Assembly (NCBI GenBank): GCA_031402225.1
Contig: JANNSD010000037.1
Location: 1 to 64,000 of the forward strand
Reading direction: 5' to 3'
Source of the DNA: JAGGAG01 sp031402225
GTDB taxonomy: Bacteria; Gemmatimonadota; Gemmatimonadetes; Gemmatimonadales; GWC2-71-9
Length of the DNA: 64,000 bases
Shown: positions 30,934-39,957 of the stretch, piece after piece
Layout: every line of letters starts with the position of its first letter
Numbering within the stretch: position 1 is the first letter of the stretch
Notes under the pieces: model-generated
Told to the model about the DNA's origin: nothing
What the model saw: the letters and a program-made list of their open reading frames with translations, nothing else
Database searches by the model: none
Program-made: the position numbers and the translations under genes

Positions 30934-32456
30934 GCGTCCCCGGCGCTGGCGGCGGGGGCGGCGGGAAAACGGATGCCCACCGTCGTTCCCTGGCCGATCG
31001 TGCTGCTGATCTCGAGCGTGCCGCCATTCTGCTCCACGAACCGCTTCGCGATGGCGAGACCCAGCCCCGTCCCCTCCGGGCGGGTGGTGAAGAACGGGTC
31101 GCACACGGACGGCAGGACCGCCGCGGGAATGCCCTTGCCGGTGTCGGCAACCTCCACGATCACGGTCTGGCGGTCGTCGCTGGCGCGCGCCGCCAGCCCC
31201 AGGGTGCCGCCGGCCGGCATCGCGTCGAGGGCGTTGGCGATGAGCTCATGCATGGTCTGCTCCACCTTCATCGGATCGAGCATGGTGTCGGGCAGGTCCT
31301 GGGGGAGGTCGGTCTGCAGCGTGACCGCCCGGTCCGGCAGGAGGCGGTTGAGGGCGGGCACCAGTCCGGCCACGAGCGCGGCCAGGTTCTCGCGCATCGG
31401 GTGCAGTGGCGCCGGGCGCGAGAAGGTGAGCAGGTGCGTGATCCGCTTGTCGAGCCGGTCCACCTCGCCGATCATCGACTCGAGCGACTCCCGCGCCGCG
31501 GGGGAGTCGGGGTGCCGCAGCGCAAGTTGGGCCGACGCGCGAAGGCTCGCCAGCGGATTCCGGAGCCCATGGGCCACGCCGGCGGCCATCTGGCCCACCG
31601 ACGCCAGCTTTTCCTGCTCCACCAGTTGTGCCTGGGCCGCCTCGAGCTGGTCGATCTTCGCCGCCAGCTCCGCGTTGACGTGCACCAGATCGGTGCGGGA
31701 TTGCCGGAGATTCGCGGTCATCTGCTGGAAGCTCCGGGCGAGATCGCCGATCTCGTCGCCGGAGCGCGGCGTGATCGGGTGGTCGAGGTCGCCGCTGCCC
31801 ACCACGGTCATCGCCTGACGCAGTTCGTCGATGGGCCGCGCCAGGCTCCGCGCGATCAGCCACGCGCCGGTCAGGCCAGCCACCACCGAGAGCAGCAGGA
31901 TCCAGAAGAGCAGCGTGCGCTCACGGTTCACGATCTCCGCGACCTTGCTGAAGGCGCGGGAGACGCTGAACTCGCGCGCCTTCCGGTAGATCTGGTGGTT
32001 CATCTCGGTGAGCGCCGGCAGCAGCCGCTCCTTGAGCTGTCCCTTGGTGAACGCGTAGGCCTCGGCGCGCCGGTCCAGGTCTTCGAGGGCGAACACGCTG
32101 TCCGCGACCAGACGGATTTCCGCCTCGATGCGTCGCACGCCCTCGGCGAGTTCGCGCTCGTCGGGCTGGAGCTCGCTGCCCCACCGGTCGAGCCAGTAGT
32201 CCACCACCTGGCTCGAGAGCGCGAACTCCTGGCGCGCACGGGGCTCCATGCCGCTCAGCGAGCGCCAGATCACCTCACTCTGGTCGAACATCGCGGTCTC
32301 GACCTCGGAATACGTCCGGGTGCGGGTCAGGCTCTCGCCCAGCGTTTCCAGCGCCCGGCGCTCCAGGGCGTTACTGCGGATCGCCTCGGCGCCCACCAGC
32401 AGCACCGGGAGCACCATGAGCCCGAAGCCAAGCAGGAGTTTCTGCTGGAACCTCAT
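30930..32456 (-). CDS. Membrane sensor histidine kinase with HAMP domain
   Basis: Kinase of 508 residues, partner of the downstream response regulator. I start it at 32456, right before the first membrane helix (FQQKLLLGFGLMVLPVLLV); an upstream ATG at 32534 would add 26 residues of unlikely leader. After a periplasmic helical sensor domain of about 150 residues comes a second helix (LLFWILLLSVVAGLTGAWLI) and HAMP. The phosphorylated His is in VAHGLRNPLASLRASAQL, and the ATP-binding boxes are ELIANALDAMP, DTGKGIPAAVL and GTGLGLAIAKRF. No recognisable sensor ligand motif is present. Overlap with the regulator is ATGA. Confidence 0.93.
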
Positions 32457-32721
32457 GGCATACGACGGGACGGCGAATCCGGCATGGCCGGGAATATAGG
32501 GCCCGGCCGGGGTGTCGTGAGCCGGGTGTGCCATCAGGAACAGCCGAGCGTCACGACAGTGACTCGATTGTGTAACTCCACGTCTCCCAAGGTCGGCGGA
32601 GGAGCGGCAAGCCTTTCCCTTTGTTGGCGATAGATATTTCGAGACGGTAACGGCCTAAACTCTTGCCCGGCGGGCCACCTGTCCGTAATATTGACCAACC
32701 CGCACGGGAGGCCCGCTGCCG

Positions 32722-33837
32722 ATGTCGGATGCATTCCGTAGCTCCGACGAGTTCGACGAACAGGCCCACCAGCTCTATAACGAGGGATCGTACGAGGAAG
32801 CACTCGCGCTGTTGCGTGAGGGACTCTCCCTGTACCCCAATGCGGTGGAACTGCACGTCGGCTCCGCGTACGCCCATCTCGCCCGCGAGGATTACGCGTG
32901 GGCCCGCCGCAGCTTCGAAACCGCGATCGCGCTCGACCCCGACAACGAGGATGCCCTGGCAGGCCTCGGCGAGGCGCTGCTCAAGCTTGGCGACCGGGCG
33001 GGAGCGCTCCGCGCCTACGAGCGGATCGTGACGCTGGGGTTCCGTGAGGATCTCGAGCTCATGCTGCAGCTGGGGCGTGCCTGTTTTCGTGAAGGCCTGC
33101 TGGCGCAGGCCCACCGGTACTTCGAGCTTGCGGTCACCGCGCACGGTGAGTCGCCGGAGGCGGCGGCGTGCCTCGGCTACGCCTCCCACCGGCTGGGCAA
33201 CGATCCCGGTGCCCTCTTCTGGATCCGGCGCGCGCTGGAGCTCGAGCCGCAGTATCCCGAGGCACGCATCTATCTGGCGAACATGCTCTACGATCGCGGC
33301 GAGACGGAAGCGGCGCTGCATCATCTCGAGCGCACCGAGCCTGACGACCACTACGACGAGCTCGGCCTGTGGCGGTGCATCGAGCTCAAGAAGACGGTCT
33401 ACCGCCTGCCCGATGATGACCTCGAGCTGGCACCGTGGTACAGCCGCCTGGGCGAGGTGGCCGGCGAGCCCGATGCGATCGACATGCTGCTGGCCGAGAT
33501 CGAGGCGCAGCAGCCCGATGGCACGGTGCGCGACCCGCACCAACTCGAGCTCTTCGGCACCTTGCTGACGGAGCTGCAGGCGATGCAGCGGCGGCCTGGC
33601 GGCGACGGGCATCACGTGGCGACGCTGGCAGGACACTCCTTCCGCGGCACGTGGGACGAGATCCTGGCCCAGATGAAGGACGCCGAGCCTGAGTGGGCCG
33701 ATGCGCCGATGAGCGAGTTCATGGCGAACCTGGCCCGGCGTGGCCGGACCGAAACCGGCATCGTCATTCCCCTCACGGATGCGGAAGCGTTCATCCGCGG
33801 CAGCTCGGAAGCTGGGGTGCTGCGGATCCTGCACTGA
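32722..33837 (+). CDS. Tetratricopeptide-repeat protein
   Basis: Cytoplasmic repeat protein of 371 residues, without a signal peptide. TPR motifs run from about residue 10 to 210: LYNEGSYEEALALLREGLSL, LAREDYAWARRSFETAIALD, LGEALLKLGDRAGALRAYER, and others through EPQYPEARIYLANMLYDRGE. A C-terminal region of about 130 residues, which I do not recognise, contains FRGTWDEILAQMKDAEPEW and ends RGSSEAGVLRILH. TPRs mediate protein-protein contacts; the partner is unknown. It is divergent from the histidine kinase. Confidence 0.85.
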   Translation: MSDAFRSSDEFDEQAHQLYNEGSYEEALALLREGLSLYPNAVELHVGSAYAHLAREDYAWARRSFETAIALDPDNEDALAGLGEALLKLGDRAGALRAYERIVTLGFREDLELMLQLGRACFREGLLAQAHRYFELAVTAHGESPEAAACLGYASHRLGNDPGALFWIRRALELEPQYPEARIYLANMLYDRGETEAALHHLERTEPDDHYDELGLWRCIELKKTVYRLPDDDLELAPWYSRLGEVAGEPDAIDMLLAEIEAQQPDGTVRDPHQLELFGTLLTELQAMQRRPGGDGHHVATLAGHSFRGTWDEILAQMKDAEPEWADAPMSEFMANLARRGRTETGIVIPLTDAEAFIRGSSEAGVLRILH

Positions 33838-33840
33838 CAC

Positions 33841-33911
33841 GGGAGACGGGAGACGGAAGACGGGAGACGTCTCCCCTCTCCCCTCTCCCGTCTCCCGTCT
33901 ACCGTCTCCCG
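33841..33911. repeat. GGGAGAC tandem repeat with inverted GTCTCCC copies
   Basis: Four 7-bp units GGGAGAC (33841-33868, third copy GGAAGAC) are followed by six units of TCTCCCC or TCTCCCG (33870-33911). The two arms are complementary and could fold into a stem of about 28 bp. The array fills nearly the whole gap between the TPR gene stop and the M16 peptidase start. A similar array is at 46929. Confidence 0.85.
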
Positions 33912-33924
33912 TTATTCTTTCACC

Positions 33925-36540
33925 ATGACCAACACCGCCACTCCGCTCCGCCGCTGGACGGCCGACGTGCACCGTGAGGTGCTCCCCAATGGCCTCACGC
34001 TCCTCGTCCAGCGCGACGACTCCGCCCCCGCTGTCGCGGCCATCACGCATGTGCGCGCCGGGTTCTTCGACGAGCCTGATCGCTGGATCGGCATCTCGCA
34101 CGTGCTCGAGCACATGTTCTTCAAGGGGACGCCGACGCGGGCGGTGGGACAGATCGCGCGGGAAACGAAGGCCGCGGGCGGGTACCTGAACGCGTCCACG
34201 TCCTACGACCGGACCAGCTACTTCGTGGTGCTGCCCGCGTCGGCGCTGGCGCGCGCGGTGGACATCCAGGCCGACGCACTGCGGCACTCGCTCATTGATG
34301 CCAACGAGCTCGAGCGGGAGTTGCGCGTCATCGTGCAGGAAGCCAATCGCAAGCTCGACACGCCCGACGCGGTCACCTACGAAACGCTGCACGAGCTGAT
34401 GTTCGATCATCACCGCATCCGGCGGTGGCGGATCGGCACCGAGGCCCAGTTGTCCGGCTACACCCGCGACGACGTGGCCGGCTACTACCACTCGCGCTAC
34501 GTGCCGGAGCGCACCATCGTGTCGGTGGTCGGTGCCGTGCCCATCGAGGAGACGCTGGCCGTGCTGCGCGCCGCCTACGGCGACTGGACGGCGGCACCGG
34601 GGGCGGTGGACCCGTCGCCGGAGGAGCCACGCCGCATGGGCGTGCGCGCCCGGACGCTGCGGGGCGACGTGTCCCGGGCCGAATTGTCGCTCGGCTGGCG
34701 CACGGTGGATGCCCTGCACCCGGATAGCGTGCCGCTCGAGGTGGCGGCCGCGGTGCTGAGCGCCGGCCGCGGCAGCTGGCTTTATCGCATCCTGCGCGAG
34801 CCCGGCGTGGTGACCGGCGTGGGTGCGTCCAACTACGCCACGGGTGATGTGGGCGTGTTCTCCATTTCGGCCGACGTCGAGCCGGCCCGCGTGAACCAGG
34901 CGCTGGAGGGCATCGCGTCCGCCACGAGCCGGCTGGCCCTCCTCGGTCCTGGCGATGCCGACCTCAATCGCGCGCGCACGCTGTTGCAGGCCCGCTGGGC
35001 CCGTCGCAACGAATCGATGGAAGGTCGCGCCTCGGCCCTGGCGAGCGCCGAGGCGCTTGGCCGCATCGAACTGCTGGACGAAGAGTACGAGCGCCTGTGC
35101 AGCGTCACCGCTGATGAGGTGCGTGAGGCCGCCCGGCGTTACCTGTTGCCGGACAGTGTGAGCGGTGTCGTCTACCTCCCCGACGGCGTGGGCGATGACC
35201 TCACCTCCGATCGCCTGGCCGCGGCATTCGCGGTGGCGTCGCTGGCCACGCTGGCACCACCCGAGGCGAGGGCGCCCGCCCCGCGTGCCCCGCGCACGGC
35301 GCAGGGTACCCGCACTGCCGATGTGCTGCATGTGCCGCTCGGCGGGCTCGACCTGCTCATTCGCCGGAAGCCCGGCGTCCCGGCGGTGACGCTCGGCTAC
35401 TATGTGCCGCGTGACGCTGCCGAGGCTCCGCAGATGGCTGGCGTCGGCGCCCTCGCGATGCGCTCCGTGATCCGCGGTGCCGGTCTGCTGGACGGCGCCG
35501 CACTCGCGTTCGCCGCGGAAGGCCTCGGCGGCACGCTCAGCGCGAGCGCCGGGATCGACTGGGCCGGGCTGAGCCTCCCGGTGCTGAGCGAGAACCTTGC
35601 GCCCGCCGCGACGCTGCTCCGGCTCGCGGCGTTCGAGCCGGCGTTCAACGAACTGGACGTCCTGACCGAGCGGGGACTGTTGCTGGAAGAGGCGCGGCAG
35701 GTGGCGGATGACATGTTCCGCTACCCGTTCCTCCTGGCGTTCGGCGCGGCGTTTCGCGACCGGGGCTACGGCCGTCCGGTCGGCGGCACGGTGGACACGC
35801 TCCCGCAGCTTGGTATCGATGACGTGCGCGCCTGGCATCACACGAGCTTTGCCGGTCGGCGCGGTGCGCTGGTGGTGGTGGGCGACCTCGATCCGGATTC
35901 CGCGGCGGCGACACTGGCCGGCGTGTTCGGCGACGTGCCCGGTGGGGCGGACGCTCCTCCGCGCGCGCGCCAGCTGGTTCAGCCCGATCCGAACGACTGG
36001 CAGCGGGTGACGTCGCGCGCGAGGGCCCAGACGGCGTTCGCGATGGCGTTTCCCGGGCCCGATCGTCGTGACCCGCGCCGCCACGCCGCGGACGTGTGGG
36101 GTGCCGTGGCGAGCGGGCTCGGTGGACGGCTGTTCGACGCGCTGCGTGACCGGCGCTCGCTGGCCTACACGGTGGTGGGAACGGCGTGGCCCCGGCGCGA
36201 CGGCGGCGCCCTGCTCAGCTATATCGCGACGTCACCGGAGCGCGAAGATGAGGCGCGCGCCGCCATGCTCACCGAGTTGACGCGCTTTGCCGAGGAGCGC
36301 GTCAACGCCCAGGAGCTGGCGGAGGGAGTGAACTACCTGTCGGGGCAGGCGGAAGTGTCCCGCCAGAGCGCCGGTGCCGTGGTGGGAGAGATCGTCGATG
36401 CCTGGCTGGCGGGCGAGGGCTTGCGTGAACTCGAGGATCCAGCGGCCCGCTACCGGTCGGTGACGGCGGATGCGATCCGGGATGTCGCCGCGGCGGCGTT
36501 TGCTGGCGTGCGGGCGGAAGGGGTGGTCAGGGGAGCGTAG
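33925..36540 (+). CDS. M16-family zinc peptidase, two-half form
   Basis: Metallopeptidase of 871 residues. The first half has the zinc motif HxxEH as ISHVLEHMFFKGT (His59, Glu62, His63) and the third ligand Glu near residue 142 in RVIVQEANRKLD. The second half is a catalytically inactive M16 repeat lacking that motif (from about residue 440). There is no signal peptide, so a cytoplasmic location is inferred. M16 enzymes include pitrilysin, processing peptidases, and PqqF/PqqG, which remove the modified peptide from PqqA. It lies 4.6 kb from the pqq operon, which otherwise has no protease gene. Confidence 0.92.
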   Translation: MTNTATPLRRWTADVHREVLPNGLTLLVQRDDSAPAVAAITHVRAGFFDEPDRWIGISHVLEHMFFKGTPTRAVGQIARETKAAGGYLNASTSYDRTSYFVVLPASALARAVDIQADALRHSLIDANELERELRVIVQEANRKLDTPDAVTYETLHELMFDHHRIRRWRIGTEAQLSGYTRDDVAGYYHSRYVPERTIVSVVGAVPIEETLAVLRAAYGDWTAAPGAVDPSPEEPRRMGVRARTLRGDVSRAELSLGWRTVDALHPDSVPLEVAAAVLSAGRGSWLYRILREPGVVTGVGASNYATGDVGVFSISADVEPARVNQALEGIASATSRLALLGPGDADLNRARTLLQARWARRNESMEGRASALASAEALGRIELLDEEYERLCSVTADEVREAARRYLLPDSVSGVVYLPDGVGDDLTSDRLAAAFAVASLATLAPPEARAPAPRAPRTAQGTRTADVLHVPLGGLDLLIRRKPGVPAVTLGYYVPRDAAEAPQMAGVGALAMRSVIRGAGLLDGAALAFAAEGLGGTLSASAGIDWAGLSLPVLSENLAPAATLLRLAAFEPAFNELDVLTERGLLLEEARQVADDMFRYPFLLAFGAAFRDRGYGRPVGGTVDTLPQLGIDDVRAWHHTSFAGRRGALVVVGDLDPDSAAATLAGVFGDVPGGADAPPRARQLVQPDPNDWQRVTSRARAQTAFAMAFPGPDRRDPRRHAADVWGAVASGLGGRLFDALRDRRSLAYTVVGTAWPRRDGGALLSYIATSPEREDEARAAMLTELTRFAEERVNAQELAEGVNYLSGQAEVSRQSAGAVVGEIVDAWLAGEGLRELEDPAARYRSVTADAIRDVAAAAFAGVRAEGVVRGA

Positions 36541-36554
36541 GACCCAGCCGCATG

Positions 36555-37334
36555 TCATGCGACCCGCGCCGGCCATCGGCTGACGGCGTCGCGGTATCCT
36601 TCGGGCACACCGAGGTCAAACAGCCTGGCCGGCACGGCCACACCCTCCAGCGCTCCGCGCGCGGCGAGGCGCTGCAGTACCGGACGATCGTCGATTTCGG
36701 CGCCGGGGGGCACCGACGCGGCCACCGCGTCGAAGTCACTGAAGACATCGCTGGTGTAGGCTACCCGTCCGGTGGGTGCGAGCACCGGTTCGCCCTCAGC
36801 AGCGAAGCGACCGAGACTCGAGCCCCGGGCGTCGAGGGACTCGACCCGCAGGCGTCCGCCGTCCTGGGCGCGCGTCATGGCGCGACCGAAGGCGCCGGTG
36901 CGCGCCGCCTCCACCGGGCCGATTTCCACCAGCGCGATCGTGGTGTGGCGCGAGGCGCGGTGCGCCGCCAGTACCGCGGCGGTCGGGTTCGGGCCGTCGA
37001 AGAGCTGGTCGGGCTGCAGCAGGAGAAATGGCGATCCTGCCAGCGCGTCGCGCGCGGAGAGGATCGCGTCACCCAGCCCGCGAAAGGCGGTCTGCGTCAC
37101 GAACTCGAGCTCGAGCGGCCCCTGATACTGGCGCGCCGCGGCCTCGATGACCGGCTTGTGCGGGGTCACAACCAGGATGACACGGAGCAAGCCCGCAGAC
37201 GCCGCCTCGTCGAGCGCCCAGTAGAGTGCCGGCTTGAGGCCGACGGGGAGCATCTCTTTCGGCACCCAGTTGGTGATCGGGCGGAGTCGGCGGCCAAGGC
37301 CACCACACGGAATGACGGCGGTATCGAGGGCCAT
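36555..37334 (-). CDS. Sugar-1-phosphate nucleotidyltransferase, GalU-like
   Basis: Nucleotidyltransferase of 259 residues, transferring a nucleotide to a sugar-1-phosphate. The N-terminus has AVIPCGGLGRRLRPITNWVP followed by KEMLPVG, the GalU/UTP-glucose-1-phosphate uridylyltransferase signature in which Lys binds the phosphate. Also visible: FRGLGDAILSARDAL and the LLLQPDQLFDG Asp site. It is about 35 residues shorter than typical GalU, and the usual second-site Asp segment is less clear, so the nucleotide and sugar cannot be told. It is convergent with the M16 gene. Confidence 0.85.
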   Translation of the reverse strand: MALDTAVIPCGGLGRRLRPITNWVPKEMLPVGLKPALYWALDEAASAGLLRVILVVTPHKPVIEAAARQYQGPLELEFVTQTAFRGLGDAILSARDALAGSPFLLLQPDQLFDGPNPTAAVLAAHRASRHTTIALVEIGPVEAARTGAFGRAMTRAQDGGRLRVESLDARGSSLGRFAAEGEPVLAPTGRVAYTSDVFSDFDAVAASVPPGAEIDDRPVLQRLAARGALEGVAVPARLFDLGVPEGYRDAVSRWPARVA

Positions 37335-37419
37335 CAGAACATCGACATGGCGAGGAAGGTTCGAAGGCTGTCATTGATGCGCAGCAGGGAGAGGTTCATG
37401 GCACGCCGGGAGGCTTGGG

Positions 37420-37986
37420 GTGGCGAAGGTGACCGAAGCTAGTCCGGCATCTGGGAGCGAGCAAGCACGCCCGCCATGGGGTCTTGCCGACGTCTGCTCG
37501 GCGCTGCGAATCCCGCTCGCGGCGGCGTTCGTGCTGCTGCCATCCACGACCGCGCGGCTCGTGATCCTGGCGCTCGCGGCCGTCTCCGATCTTCTCGACG
37601 GCTTTCTGGCGCGTCGCCTTGGTCCGTCGCGCCTCGGCGCGTTCGTTGACCCGGTTGCCGACCGGCTGTTCATGGCCTGTGGTTTCGGGGTGGTCGCCTT
37701 CTCCGGCCTGCTGCACTGGTGGGAGGTGGTGGGAGTGCTGCTGCGGGACATCACGGCGTCGGCCGCTTTCTTCATCACCGCCGGCCTGGGTCGCGCCGCG
37801 TCCATCCCTGCCCGACTGGGCGGGAAGGCGGTGACGCTGGCGCAGCTGCTGACGCTGCTCGCGTTCCTCTTGGCGCCGCAGTACCTGCGACCCATGGCGT
37901 GGGCGACGAGCGCCGTCGGCCTGTATGCGATCTGGGACTATTACCATGCGCGCCGCCTGCAGCGGAGGGTGGGGCAGGGCACATGA
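37420..37986 (+). CDS. CDP-alcohol phosphatidyltransferase
   Basis: Membrane phospholipid-head transferase of 188 residues. The CDP-alcohol motif is clear: SDLLDGFLARRLGPSRLGAF then VDPVADR, with Asp57, Asp60, Gly61, Ala64, Arg65, Gly73, Asp77 and Asp81. The family makes phosphatidylglycerol-phosphate, phosphatidylserine or similar from CDP-diacylglycerol; size and pattern fit a PgsA-type enzyme but the substrate is not fixed. Membrane helices occupy most of the rest. The start is GTG at 37420. OsmC follows 16 nt later. Confidence 0.87.
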   Translation: MAKVTEASPASGSEQARPPWGLADVCSALRIPLAAAFVLLPSTTARLVILALAAVSDLLDGFLARRLGPSRLGAFVDPVADRLFMACGFGVVAFSGLLHWWEVVGVLLRDITASAAFFITAGLGRAASIPARLGGKAVTLAQLLTLLAFLLAPQYLRPMAWATSAVGLYAIWDYYHARRLQRRVGQGT

Positions 37987-38002
37987 CCGGGAAGGAGTTC
38001 TG

Positions 38003-38407
38003 ATGGAGACCAAGCACATTGCGCTCAGCTGGACCGGCGGGCTGCGGTTCGAGGGCGGAGAACCGGGCGGGCCCGTGTCCCTCGTCGACGGGGACAACGT
38101 CACCGCGCCGGGACCGATGCTGCACCTGCTGCTCGCCGTCGCGTCGTGCAGTGCGGCCGACGTGGTGGACATTCTGGCGAAGATGCGGGAAGAACTCACC
38201 AGCCTGGAGGTCGAGGCCTGGGGGGACCGTCGCGACGACCCGCCCCGGCGCTACACCAGCCTTCGCCTGCGTTTCCGGGTGCGCGGTGAGTCGCTGGCCG
38301 AGGTGAAAGTGCGCCGCGCGATCGACCTGTCACTCGAGAAGTACTGCTCGGTGATCCACTCGCTGGCGCCCGATATCCCGGTGCACTACGAACTCGACCT
38401 CGGCTGA
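38003..38407 (+). CDS. OsmC/Ohr-family thiol peroxidase-like protein
   Basis: Protein of 134 residues, started at 38003 by a GAAGGAG site. Two conserved cysteines stand in the OsmC positions: VASCSAADVVDIL and EKYCSVIHSL, the first being the peroxidatic Cys. OsmC proteins reduce organic hydroperoxides or bind sulfur compounds. It is shorter than many and lacks a helix in the middle, placing it with the OsmC-like (YhfA) group. It shares a direction with the CDP-alcohol transferase and ends before a terminator. Confidence 0.85.
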   Translation: METKHIALSWTGGLRFEGGEPGGPVSLVDGDNVTAPGPMLHLLLAVASCSAADVVDILAKMREELTSLEVEAWGDRRDDPPRRYTSLRLRFRVRGESLAEVKVRRAIDLSLEKYCSVIHSLAPDIPVHYELDLG

Positions 38408-38423
38408 GCCCCGGAAAACATGA

Positions 38424-38450
38424 GCGCCCCGGCGGATTCCGCCGGGGCGC
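38424..38450. terminator. Bidirectional terminator hairpin
   Basis: A perfect 12-bp stem (GCGCCCCGGCGG and its complement) with a three-base ATT loop lies between the convergent osmC-like and 38477 genes. There is no long T-run, but position and stem strength make it a likely terminator for both. Confidence 0.7.
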
Positions 38451-38476
38451 GCATCACCTTCAGGGGCGAGGGAGCT

Positions 38477-38746
38477 TCAGGCGGCGCCTGAACCCGCCGT
38501 CTCCTTGCGCCGTACCGGCTGGCAGTACCGCTCGCCGAGCTCCCGAAGCTGGGTCAGCTCCGCGTCGGTGAGGTCGTCGTACCGTTCGCCGAGATACTGC
38601 ATGGTGTCGTCCATCCACTCCTTCTGGTGCTCCGGGAGCGCCTCGATGACGCCGCAGCGCAGGATGTGACTGAACAACTCGTCACGAGCCTGGTCCTGCG
38701 TGGAAGCCACTGCCGGTGTGCTACGGGTCTTCTTCTGCTTGGACAT
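38477..38746 (-). CDS. Hypothetical small protein
   Basis: I do not recognise this 89-residue protein. The start at 38746 follows an AGGGGAAGGG site. It opens with a basic low-complexity stretch (SKQKKTRSTPAVASTQDQAR) and then three helices (FSHILRCGVIEALPEHQKEW, MQYLGERYDDLTDAELTQLR). It has Cys in ILRCG and YCQPV. No membrane segment. It could be a regulatory or structural protein. Confidence 0.65.
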   Translation of the reverse strand: MSKQKKTRSTPAVASTQDQARDELFSHILRCGVIEALPEHQKEWMDDTMQYLGERYDDLTDAELTQLRELGERYCQPVRRKETAGSGAA

Positions 38747-38961
38747 CCCTTCCCCTATGTCTGAGCCAGGTACTTTGAACCGGTAATGATAACCGGATAG
38801 CACCATTTGGTGCAAACCCCGTGCTCGACGGTGGCCGAGAGGTCCCAGACCGCTGTGGCTGCGGGACTTAGGGCGCTTTTTCCCGGCCCGCGCCTCATCG
38901 ATATACATTTCCCCGCCGTATACCTGAGAGGACGCGGTCCGCGTCCGGTGAGGGCTAGTGG
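38747..38961. other. Divergent intergenic region with hairpins
   Basis: This gap lies between two divergent small genes. It holds an inverted repeat, GCACC with GGTGC, near 38803, and a perfect 8-bp stem GGACGCGG/CCGCGTCC at 38930-38946 just before the ribosome site of the 38962 gene. The second could fold over the start region. I see no clear promoter pair. Confidence 0.4.
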
Positions 38962-39267
38962 ATGGCCGAGCATGAAGAGCTCTACGACGATGCGCGCGCG
39001 GAGCGATTGAAGGTGCTGCTGCGCCGTCTCGCCGACCTCATCCAGGAGCGGGATCGCACCGACGCCCTGCTCGATGCCAGCGCCGAACTGCAGCGGCTCC
39101 TGGGCGAGGCGCGGAGCGAACTGTTCCACTATGAGGTGCGCTGCACCTATGATACGCCCGAGATCGCCGAGCACCGGCGGCTGGTTGACGATGCGTTGAG
39201 CAGTCCCTTTACCCTCGAAGACCCGGAGGACGAAGAGCCATGGCGGCGCCCGCGCCCAGCGGATTGA
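38962..39267 (+). CDS. Hypothetical charged helical protein
   Basis: I do not recognise this 101-residue protein. It is acidic and helical, with a coiled-coil-like stretch AERLKVLLRRLADLIQERDR and LLDASAELQRLLGEARSE, and a Asp/Glu-rich tail ending EDPEDEEPWRRPRP. No signal peptide or Cys pair. Its 3' end overlaps the start of the DsbA-like gene by 28 nt, so coupling is likely. Confidence 0.7.
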   Translation: MAEHEELYDDARAERLKVLLRRLADLIQERDRTDALLDASAELQRLLGEARSELFHYEVRCTYDTPEIAEHRRLVDDALSSPFTLEDPEDEEPWRRPRPAD

Positions 39268-39932
39268 AGCGGTTCTACCTTGTGCTCGCCGCGGTGGCGG
39301 TTATCGGCGTTGGTGCGCTGGTGTTCCTGTCACAGCGGAAGACCGTGAGCATCCCGGCGAATCCGGTGGTGGTGGCGAGCGACACCGCCGGATTCCGGGG
39401 GTACATCCTGGGGAGCGCCGATGCGCCGGTGGAGGTTGCGGTGTACGCCGACTACCAGTGCCCGGCCTGCGGCGGGTTCGACGCGGTTCAGTTCCCGACG
39501 GTGAAGGAGCGTCTCATTGCCACGGGCCGGGTGCGCTGGCGGTACCGGGATTTCCCGCTCACCATCCACCCCCAGGCTCGGCTTGCCGCGCACGCCGCGG
39601 CGTGTGCTGATGACCAGGGCAAGTTCTGGGAGATGCACCGCTTTATCTATGAGGCGCTGAACGACTGGGCCTTCAAGTCGGACGCCGTGAGCCAGCTGCG
39701 CAACCTGGCCAAGCCTCTTGGCATCGACATGGACAAGTACGACGCCTGCATGCAGGGCGCGATACACGCTGGTCGCATCCAGGCGAGCTTTGACGAGGGC
39801 ATGAAGCTGGGCGTGCCCTCGACCCCGACCTTCGTGATCGGGGGCCGGCTGATCAGCGGCAACCTTCCGTACGATGCCCTGAAGCACATCGTGGATTCGA
39901 TCGCGCCGATCGCACCCCCGCCAACCCAGTGA
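39240..39932 (+). CDS. DsbA-like thioredoxin-fold protein, membrane-anchored
   Basis: Exported disulfide protein of 230 residues. A basic N-terminus and one membrane helix (FYLVLAAVAVIGVGALVFL) anchor it; the thioredoxin domain carries the active-site CPAC in ADYQCPACGGFD near residue 77. The cis-Pro loop is GVPSTPTFVIGG. It fits the DsbA/BdbD/DsbG-type family that forms or rearranges disulfides in secreted proteins. Cys at YDACMQG and ACADD further on may contribute. It begins inside the preceding small gene and is 26 nt from kup. Confidence 0.9.
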   Translation: MAAPAPSGLKRFYLVLAAVAVIGVGALVFLSQRKTVSIPANPVVVASDTAGFRGYILGSADAPVEVAVYADYQCPACGGFDAVQFPTVKERLIATGRVRWRYRDFPLTIHPQARLAAHAAACADDQGKFWEMHRFIYEALNDWAFKSDAVSQLRNLAKPLGIDMDKYDACMQGAIHAGRIQASFDEGMKLGVPSTPTFVIGGRLISGNLPYDALKHIVDSIAPIAPPPTQ

Positions 39933-39957
39933 GCCGAGGCCGGGTCCGCCTCCTGCC

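Noticed and set aside
32551..36084. A 1177-residue open frame on the minus strand
   Set aside because: It lies antisense to the TPR and M16 genes, has the His/Arg/Gly-rich composition of a G+C-rich shadow frame, no start context and no motif.
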